From a bacterium UBA1790 (lineage in GTDB: Bacteria; Bacteroidota; Bacteroidia; Bacteroidales; Muribaculaceae), in contig DCGA01000115.1 of assembly GCA_002314465.1 (NCBI GenBank), positions 239 through 5,640 on the forward strand: 5,402 nucleotides of DNA, given 5' to 3'. Below are positions 1 through 5,402 of this stretch, one piece after another. Below the pieces are notes generated by a model, which saw nothing but the letters and a program-made list of their open reading frames with translations, searched no databases and was not told the origin of the DNA. The position numbers were made by a program, and so were the translations under genes. Within the stretch, counting starts at the first letter, position 1; each line of letters starts with the position of its first letter.

Positions 1-236
1 ACATCGACGACAACGCCTTCAAGGGAATTGAGGCAATCATCTACTCGATGACCCCCTATGAGCGCGAGCATCCCGAGGTGATGAACGGCACACGTCGCCA
101 GCGCATTGCCAAGGGTAGCGGAACAAGCCTTCAGGAAGTGAACCGCCTGCTCAAGCAGTTTGAGCAAACCCGCAAGATGATGCACGCGGTGAGCACAATG
201 AAGAACCCCATGAAGATGATGAGGGGCCGCAAATAA
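1..236 (+). CDS. ffh: Signal recognition particle protein Ffh, C-terminal fragment (5' end outside window)
   Basis: This is the last 77 residues of Ffh, the SRP54-type GTPase that binds 4.5S RNA and signal sequences of nascent chains and delivers ribosomes to FtsY at the inner membrane. The frame is read from base 3, and the N-terminal NG GTPase part lies outside the window. What is visible is the end of the methionine-rich M domain. It includes the RNA-binding signature [20 protein letters not shown], followed by [10 protein letters not shown] and a basic Met-rich tail ending MKMMRGRK. These motifs are highly characteristic of Ffh. The gene ends with tandem stops, TAA then TAG (234-239). It is followed by a strong terminator at 252-306, so the ffh transcript probably ends before the protease genes. 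An internal ATG at 48 is a Met within the domain, not a start. Confidence 0.96.
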   Translation, partial: IDDNAFKGIEAIIYSMTPYEREHPEVMNGTRRQRIAKGSGTSLQEVNRLLKQFEQTRKMMHAVSTMKNPMKMMRGRK

Positions 237-251
237 TAGAAAAACAAATAC

Positions 252-306
252 CAAAGTTCCGGATTGTCAATACACACGCTAGGCGACGGTCTGGAACTTT
301 GTTTTT
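252..306 (+). terminator. Rho-independent terminator downstream of ffh
   Basis: A long hairpin is visible. The left arm is 252-268 and the right arm 285-301. All 17 positions can pair, with three G-U wobbles at 261/292, 264/289 and 265/288. The outer nine pairs (CAAAGTTCC with GGAACTTTG) are perfect. The loop is 16 bases (269-284) and a run of five T follows at 302-306. The bases before the left arm are A-rich, so the hairpin could also work in the opposite direction, although no minus-strand gene is seen. It lies 15 bases after the ffh stop, and its T-run ends only 19 bases before the ATG of the next gene. It therefore likely separates the housekeeping transcript from the protease pair, unless it is read through. 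No folding calculation was run. Confidence 0.85.
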
Positions 307-325
307 ATCAAATAACCCTAAACGA

Positions 326-2704
326 ATGAAAAAAACAGTAATTGCCTTATTAGTCATTGCCTGTGCAGCCATAGCCCAGGCAAAGGTCGTAACGCCCGAA
401 CAAGCCAAGAACATTGCTTGCAATTTCATGCAAACATCACTTCACAAGCAAGTTACAGCCGAGAAACTCACTGTAGCGACATCGACTGCACGACGTGCTG
501 CAAGTAAGACACAGAACAGTCCCGCCTACTATGTATTCAATGCATCTGACGCATTTGTAGTGGTTGCCGGCGATGACCGCATGCCTGCAGTGCTGGGCTA
601 CAGCGATAACGGCACCATTAATCCCAACGACATGCCCGACGGCCTTAAAGACCTACTCGAGTGCTATGCCGTGGAGGCAACCCGTCTCACCGAAGGTGAC
701 GGCTACCCCACCCCCAACGGCAGCATCTCACGCTCGGCCATAGCACCGCTGGTCAAGTCGAAGTGGAACCAGAGCGCCCCCTTCAACCTGAACTGCCCCA
801 CAGTCGACGAGAACGGTACACATGCCGCTACCGGCTGTGTAGCCACAGCAATGGCACAGGTGATGAACTACCACAAGTGGCCCAACACCATCAGCCAGGC
901 AATCCCTGCATATACCACCAGCACGCTTGAAATAGAAATGCCTGCACTCAGCGTCTCGGGATATCCTGGATTCGGCAACATCAAGGACTACTATACCTAT
1001 AGCGAAACCGACACAAAGGCGCAAGCTGTGGCTAAGTTTATGCTCTATTGCGGACAGGCTCTCCAAATGAACTACAACAAGTCGTCGAGTGCTTCAACAT
1101 CCTACATCCCCGAAGTGCTCAACAGCTATTTCCGTTATGCTCCCTCGGCACGCTATGTGAATCGCAACCGCTACACTGCCGAGGAGTGGGCACAGCTCAT
1201 CTACACCGAGCTTGCAGCCGGCCGCCCGGTCGTGTATCGTGGTTCGGCATATAACGGTGGCGGGCACTCTTATGTGCTGGACGGCATCGATGCCGACGGT
1301 CTGTTCCACATCAACTGGGGCTGGCAAGGCAAGAGCGACGGTTACTTCCTCATCACCAACCTTAATCCCGACGACCACGGCATAGGCAGCAGCCTTAGCA
1401 ATGACGGTTACATCGTGGGTTCGGCGATGGTGATAGGCATTACCCCCGACAACAAACCCATAAGCACCATAGACAACACCCCCATGTATTGTACTAACCT
1501 TGAACAGGGTACATCAAGTTATACGCGCGCAAGTTCAAGCCAGAGCTTTAGCAACGTGGTGCTCCACTGGGGCAACTATAGCCAGCTTTCGGAGGTTGCC
1601 GATGTTGACTTCGGCGTAGCCTTGTACAATGCAAGCGGTACTTTAGTGACAACACTGTACAGCAGTTGGTTCAGCCAACTGAAGCCCGGCTACGGCAATA
1701 CCGGTGACCGTACGTTTGATTTCCCCGCAAGCATAGGCAGCGGCACTTACACAATCAAACCCGTGTGCCGCCTGCACAACACCGGCAGTTGGGTACCCAG
1801 CGCCGGTGCCAACGTGAACTACTGGCAGGCAACCGTGACATCGACAAAGCTCTCGCTCAAACTCATGGGTAACAACGCCGAGCCGTCTTACCGTGTCAAC
1901 AGCGTGGTTTACAACGGAATAAAACAAACTAACCGCCCCGTTGAATTTGTAGCCAACATCACCAATACCGGCGGCAACTACTTCCGTTACCTCTATTTGC
2001 TCGTAGACGGAGATGCCAAGACAATCGCCCACTGTGCAGTTGAACCCGGACAGACCGGCGACGTATCGATGCACTTCACCTGCGCCGACGCCGGCACTCA
2101 CACCCTGAAACTCTGTTATGACGAGGACGGCAACAATGTATTGTGGTCGGGTAATGTCAGTATCGCCGCTTCGCCCTCGGCATTGATTTCTATGAGCTCC
2201 GTATCGGTGAAAAACCTGGTATCGGGCACCAAGAACATCAACGACGACAAATTCACGGTGAGCGTAAAGGCAACCAACTCGGGCAATGACTACACCGACT
2301 ACATCGAGGGACGTATCTACCGACGCTCGGGAAGCAACAGCGGCAGCATGATTTCGTCAATAGCCAAGAGTGTGTCTATTGCAAGCAATCGATATAAGAC
2401 CGTCACATTCGAATTTACCGACCTCGTACCTGGCGAGGAATACTTCGTCATATTCTACTATTATTCGGGTGGAGTCCTCACTAAGGGTTCTTCCACAAGT
2501 TTCTACACCATTCTGGGCAGTCCCTATGATTCATGCGATATCAATAAGGACGGTGTTGTTGACGTATCGGACCTCAACATCATCATCAGCCGCATTCTGG
2601 GCGATTCGTCGACAGACACATATAACCGTGCCGACGTTAACGGCGACGGAGTTGTCGACGTGACCGACATTAACCTGGTAATAAGCAAGATTCTCGCACA
2701 ATAA
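326..2704 (+). CDS. Secreted C10 (streptopain-like) cysteine peptidase with C-terminal dockerin repeats, catalytically intact
   Basis: The product is a 792-residue exported thiol protease. Residues 1-19 form a signal peptide (MKKTVIALL...AQA), cleaved probably before Lys20. Residues ~20-138 resemble the streptopain propeptide, with the core AFVVVAGDDRMPAVLGYSDN. Residues ~139-375 are the peptidase C10 domain: nucleophile Cys171 in TGCVATAMAQVM, general base His314 in GGGHSYVLDG, and HINWGW at 328-333 supplying the Asn330-Trp331 pair, 16 residues after the His as expected. About three beta-sandwich (Ig/CARDB-like) segments follow at ~385-515, 518-615 and 616-735. Residues 737-792 hold two dockerin type I-like calcium loops, DINKDGVVDVSD (738) and DVNGDGVVDVTD (770). 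The ATG at 326 is chosen because the signal peptide starts there; an in-frame TTG at 299 lies inside the terminator hairpin. The upstream bases are A-rich with no Shine-Dalgarno sequence, normal for Bacteroidota. The enzyme probably matures by removing its propeptide and acts outside the cytoplasm on proteins or peptides; the substrate is unknown. The next gene is a paralogue. Confidence 0.92.
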   Translation: MKKTVIALLVIACAAIAQAKVVTPEQAKNIACNFMQTSLHKQVTAEKLTVATSTARRAASKTQNSPAYYVFNASDAFVVVAGDDRMPAVLGYSDNGTINPNDMPDGLKDLLECYAVEATRLTEGDGYPTPNGSISRSAIAPLVKSKWNQSAPFNLNCPTVDENGTHAATGCVATAMAQVMNYHKWPNTISQAIPAYTTSTLEIEMPALSVSGYPGFGNIKDYYTYSETDTKAQAVAKFMLYCGQALQMNYNKSSSASTSYIPEVLNSYFRYAPSARYVNRNRYTAEEWAQLIYTELAAGRPVVYRGSAYNGGGHSYVLDGIDADGLFHINWGWQGKSDGYFLITNLNPDDHGIGSSLSNDGYIVGSAMVIGITPDNKPISTIDNTPMYCTNLEQGTSSYTRASSSQSFSNVVLHWGNYSQLSEVADVDFGVALYNASGTLVTTLYSSWFSQLKPGYGNTGDRTFDFPASIGSGTYTIKPVCRLHNTGSWVPSAGANVNYWQATVTSTKLSLKLMGNNAEPSYRVNSVVYNGIKQTNRPVEFVANITNTGGNYFRYLYLLVDGDAKTIAHCAVEPGQTGDVSMHFTCADAGTHTLKLCYDEDGNNVLWSGNVSIAASPSALISMSSVSVKNLVSGTKNINDDKFTVSVKATNSGNDYTDYIEGRIYRRSGSNSGSMISSIAKSVSIASNRYKTVTFEFTDLVPGEEYFVIFYYYSGGVLTKGSSTSFYTILGSPYDSCDINKDGVVDVSDLNIIISRILGDSSTDTYNRADVNGDGVVDVTDINLVISKILAQ

Positions 2705-2708
2705 ATTG

Positions 2709-5090
2709 ATGCATACAGGCATTAGGAATATTGTAGTTACCGCAGCGTTGGCTGCATCGATGACAGCGCTGGCAGCGCCCATAACGCGCCAGCAGGCTCT
2801 TGATGCCGCCACAAGTGCCCTCGCACAGCGTGGAATAACGCTGAATGTGGAGGCACGCCGTGCATCCATGGGCCTAAACGGGATAGGTGCATGCGATGCT
2901 GCCCCCTACTATATTTTTAATGGCACAAATGCATTTGTTATAGCGGCCGGCGACGACCGCATGCCAGCGGTGCTGGGCTACAGCGACAACACCTCGCTCG
3001 ACGGAGACAACCTTCCGCCCGGGCTCATGGGCATGCTTGAGCAATACAAGGCCGAAGTGGCTGCGCTGGGTGATGAGCCCTACCCCGTGAGCCGCATAGC
3101 CTACAAGAGCATCAAACCCCTGCTGAAGACGCAATGGGGACAGGACAAGCCGTTCAACCTGATGTGCCCGGGCATCGACGAAAACGACACACCGGCAGCA
3201 ACCGATAGTGTGGCAACCGCCATGGCACAGGTGATGTTCTACTACAAGTGGCCGCTTGAGATGCAGAGCGATATCCCAGCCTATGTATCGACCGACCTCA
3301 ACCAGGAGATGCTTGCACTCCCGGCCGAGCAGTTCCCGTGGTGGAACAACTATGCCGAGTACTACCCGAGCAACTGCGACGAGTCGTCTATAGAGGCTTT
3401 AACGGTGGCAATGCTCATGAAATTCTGCGGTCAGGCGGTAAACACCAACTACGGCAAGGAGTCGGGTGCCAAGATTACCGGCATCTTGCAGGCACTGCCC
3501 GAGTTTTTCCAGTACCACCCCGGGCTGCGCTACCTGCAGCGCCCCTGTTATAGCGCCGATGAGTGGACGCAACTCATATTCTCGGAACTCTTATCACGCC
3601 GCCCCGTAATTTACCGTGGTCAGCGTTATGGCGACAGCGGGCACACATTTGTCATCGACGGCGTAGACAGCAAGGGACTATTCCACATCAACTGGGGCTG
3701 GCACGGCTCTGGAGACGGCTACTTCCTGCTCTCGGGATTAAACCCCATGGAGCGTGACACCGACGCCGACCCTGCCAGTGACGGTTATACCAACTCGCCA
3801 GCAATGATTGTAGGCATAAAGCCTATAGACGAAACCGCCGTTACCAACCCCGGGCAACTATCGTTCTACAACCTGTCGCTCAAGGAAACGACGTTCACCC
3901 GCACCGATGCCGATGCCGCATTTGAGGGCGTAACCGTAACAGGACGCTTTAACAACGGTTCATCGTATGTCGACGTGTATGACTTCGGCTTTGCCTTGTT
4001 CAACAGCAGCAACCAGATAGTCAAGGTAATATCGAGTCAATCGCTCAATTCACTGCTGCCAGCCTACGGAACCACCCGCGAGTGGCCCGTAGCCATAGAC
4101 GCTACGATACCCGCCGGCACCTACGCACTGCGTCCCGTGAGCCGTGTTCATGGCACAACCAAGTGGAACGAATGTATAGGCGCACGCAGCAACTACGTTA
4201 CTGCAACCATCACCGATCAAACGCTCACACTCACCCCGCAAGGCAATTCGGGAGAAGCAGCCTATACGGTAACCGCTGTAGACTACACAGGAACGATGCA
4301 AGCCCATCGCACCGTGGAAATGACAACAACACTCAACAACACCGGCAGCCGCACGTTAAGTTACATTTACCTGCTGCTTGACGGAGCGTGCATTACTGCG
4401 GTGCCCTGTGAGGTAAGACCGAGCGCCACAGGCAACATAACACTGCACTTTGCCCCACAAGAGGCAGGCGAGCACACGGTGGTGCTGGCACTTGACAGCA
4501 AGGGGACCCAAGAGATATACCATGACACTGTAACGGTTACCGACGCTCCCGCCATGTCACTGACTGCGAGTGCAACGATAAAGGATCAGCTGCCGGGGTA
4601 CATGATTAGCAGCGGTACGTTTGCCTTCACAGCAGACATCACCAACAACGGCAATACCGCCTACAGTGACGATGTTGTGGCACGCCTGTACCGCAATGCG
4701 GGCGAGGAGCAAAGGAGTCTATACGCTACCCTGACCAAGCACGTTGAGATAGCACCCGGAGAGTCGACTGCAATAGAACTTGAATTCCCCAATCTTGTCT
4801 CGAACGAGAGTTTCGGGCTTATCCTCAACTACTACAGCGAGGGCCGCCTGGTGGCAGCATTAACCACGCCGTTCTACACAATGGCCGGAGACTTTGAGGA
4901 ATGCGACATCAACTGCGACCGCTCGGTCGACGTTACCGACCTAAACCTGCTCATCAACGCAGTGCTGGGACGCCCCAACACCATCGATACAATGGGCCGC
5001 GAGGATGTAAACCACGATGGAAGCGTAGATGTCACCGACATCAACCTGGTGATTAACCGCATGCTCAAAAAAGACGAAATAACGATATAA
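2709..5090 (+). CDS. Secreted C10 peptidase paralogue with catalytic Cys replaced by Ser; probable pseudoprotease with dockerin repeats
   Basis: This 793-residue protein has the same domain order as its upstream neighbour. There is a signal peptide at 1-22 (cleavage after ALA), then a propeptide-like region to ~133 containing AFVIAAGDDRMPAVLGYSDN. The C10 domain spans ~134-375, three beta-sandwich segments cover ~380-727, and a dockerin-like pair occupies 732-793 (loops at 733 and 766). His312 (SGHTFVIDG) and HINWGW (326-331, Asn328-Trp329) are kept. The position of the nucleophile reads ATDSVATAMAQVM, so Cys is Ser167 and the preceding Gly is Asp166. Family knowledge says C10 peptidases need the Cys, so proteolysis is unlikely; binding, inhibitory or decoy roles are guesses. 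The frame is open throughout, so it is not an ordinary decayed pseudogene. The first dockerin loop, DINCDRSVDVTD, keeps the acidic ligands but has Arg for the usual Gly. ATG 2709 is chosen; TTG at 2706 is directly in front of it. The 4-base gap after the upstream stop implies co-transcription and possibly coupled translation. Confidence 0.9.
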   Translation: MHTGIRNIVVTAALAASMTALAAPITRQQALDAATSALAQRGITLNVEARRASMGLNGIGACDAAPYYIFNGTNAFVIAAGDDRMPAVLGYSDNTSLDGDNLPPGLMGMLEQYKAEVAALGDEPYPVSRIAYKSIKPLLKTQWGQDKPFNLMCPGIDENDTPAATDSVATAMAQVMFYYKWPLEMQSDIPAYVSTDLNQEMLALPAEQFPWWNNYAEYYPSNCDESSIEALTVAMLMKFCGQAVNTNYGKESGAKITGILQALPEFFQYHPGLRYLQRPCYSADEWTQLIFSELLSRRPVIYRGQRYGDSGHTFVIDGVDSKGLFHINWGWHGSGDGYFLLSGLNPMERDTDADPASDGYTNSPAMIVGIKPIDETAVTNPGQLSFYNLSLKETTFTRTDADAAFEGVTVTGRFNNGSSYVDVYDFGFALFNSSNQIVKVISSQSLNSLLPAYGTTREWPVAIDATIPAGTYALRPVSRVHGTTKWNECIGARSNYVTATITDQTLTLTPQGNSGEAAYTVTAVDYTGTMQAHRTVEMTTTLNNTGSRTLSYIYLLLDGACITAVPCEVRPSATGNITLHFAPQEAGEHTVVLALDSKGTQEIYHDTVTVTDAPAMSLTASATIKDQLPGYMISSGTFAFTADITNNGNTAYSDDVVARLYRNAGEEQRSLYATLTKHVEIAPGESTAIELEFPNLVSNESFGLILNYYSEGRLVAALTTPFYTMAGDFEECDINCDRSVDVTDLNLLINAVLGRPNTIDTMGREDVNHDGSVDVTDINLVINRMLKKDEITI
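3204..3209 (+). other. Substituted active-site position (Gly-Cys to Asp-Ser) in the second C10 protein
   Basis: The codons are GAT AGT (Asp166-Ser167), where the upstream paralogue has GGC TGT (Gly170-Cys171, bases 833-838). The flanking residues Ala-Thr on one side and Val-Ala-Thr-Ala-Met-Ala-Gln-Val-Met on the other are identical in both proteins, so the alignment is unambiguous. Three bases differ across the two codons, which makes a single sequencing error an unlikely explanation. Confidence 0.93.
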
Positions 5091-5114
5091 GAAATATATT
5101 ATATACTTAGATTC

Positions 5115-5402
5115 ATGGAAATTATAGACGGAAAGAAGATTGCAACGCTCATCAAACAGGAGATTGCGCAAGAAGTAGAAAAGATGATGTCACAAGGCCT
5201 CAAGCGCCCCCATCTGGCAGCCGTGCTGGTGGGACACGACGGCGGTAGCGAGACCTATGTGGCAGCCAAGGTAAAGGCATGTGAAGAGTGTGGATTCACC
5301 TCTACGCTCATCCGCTTCGAAGACACCGTGACCGAGCAAGAACTGCTCGAGACCATCGACCGCCTCAACAGCGATGCCGATGTGGACGGTTTCATCGTTC
5401 AG
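5115..5402 (+). CDS. folD: Bifunctional methylenetetrahydrofolate dehydrogenase / methenyltetrahydrofolate cyclohydrolase FolD, N-terminal part (3' end outside window)
   Basis: These are the first 96 residues of FolD, which in the cytoplasm interconverts 5,10-methylene-, 5,10-methenyl- and 10-formyl-tetrahydrofolate using NAD(P) and feeds one-carbon units to purine and formyl-Met synthesis. The family's usual length is roughly 290 residues, so about one third is present. The start [10 protein letters not shown] matches typical FolD N-termini. The motif [19 protein letters not shown] followed by VKACEECGF is the FolD active-site block, with Tyr48 and catalytic Lys52 (YVxxK). The window ends in DGFIVQ, just before the expected QLPLP-type motif. 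The 24-base spacer after the upstream stop is AT-rich (5091-5114) and shows no terminator hairpin or good -7 box, so folD may receive read-through from the protease pair or have a promoter inside the preceding gene. No Shine-Dalgarno sequence is seen. Confidence 0.96.
   Translation, partial: MEIIDGKKIATLIKQEIAQEVEKMMSQGLKRPHLAAVLVGHDGGSETYVAAKVKACEECGFTSTLIRFEDTVTEQELLETIDRLNSDADVDGFIVQ

Noticed and set aside
299..325. Upstream in-frame TTG start giving a nine-residue extension of the first protease
   Set aside because: The codon lies inside the terminator stem, and the extension would put a charged, non-hydrophobic leader before a well-formed signal peptide beginning at ATG 326.
353..364. 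Possible lipobox (VIAC, Cys13) in the first protease, suggesting a lipoprotein
   Set aside because: The signal would be unusually short, there is no acidic surface-export signal after the Cys, and a normal signal peptidase I site (AQA before Lys20) follows. The second protease has no Cys in its signal peptide.
728..1066. Minus-strand open frame of 112 codons, and similar ones at 1643-2101, 2531-2869 and 4941-5171
   Set aside because: They run antisense through the well-supported protease genes (the last also spans the spacer into folD), have no recognisable motifs, and are explained as shadows of moderately GC-rich coding sequence.
2709..5090. Second protease as a broken pseudogene
   Set aside because: There is no frameshift or internal stop, and all domains and the other active-site motifs are retained. 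Only the nucleophile and its preceding Gly are changed in the catalytic core.
5091..5114. AT-rich palindrome-like spacer (ATATATTATATA) as a terminator or promoter for folD
   Set aside because: The self-complementary stretch is too short and AT-only for a stable hairpin, there is no T-run, and any -7 element here would put the transcript start practically at the ATG.
1..5402. CRISPR array, tRNA/rRNA, insertion sequence or phage attachment site
   Set aside because: No regularly spaced direct repeats, no cloverleaf or rRNA-like segment, no transposase and no terminal inverted repeats were seen. The non-coding space totals under 150 bases.

Overview
The window suggests a member of the Bacteroidota, probably Bacteroidales from the gut (for example Muribaculaceae or Prevotellaceae). 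The pointers are secreted C10 (streptopain-type) proteases that carry C-terminal dockerin-like repeats, start codons without a Shine-Dalgarno sequence, and the pairing of ffh with folD. The family is an inference from gene content; no search was run. All four genes lie on the + strand.

Layout: (1) 1-236 is the C-terminal end of ffh, the protein of the signal recognition particle. (2) 237-325 is a short intergenic region filled mostly by a strong intrinsic terminator. (3) 326-2704 encodes a secreted multidomain C10 cysteine peptidase with an intact Cys/His pair. (4) 2709-5090, only 4 bases downstream, encodes a paralogue with the same architecture whose catalytic Cys has become Ser (Ser167) while the His and Asn-Trp motifs remain; it looks like a pseudoprotease. 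(5) 5091-5114 is a short AT-rich spacer with no visible terminator. (6) 5115-5402 is the N-terminal part of folD, cut by the window edge.

How the genes relate: ffh and folD are housekeeping genes. The two middle genes form a tandem duplication inserted between them and are probably translated from one message. Each product has a signal peptide, a streptopain-like propeptide, a C10 domain, about three beta-sandwich domains and a paired dockerin repeat. The most interesting point is the active/inactive pair. The second protein has kept its reading frame, propeptide, fold motifs and dockerin but lost its nucleophile, which suggests a non-catalytic role such as substrate binding, decoy or control of its neighbour. 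That role is a hypothesis.
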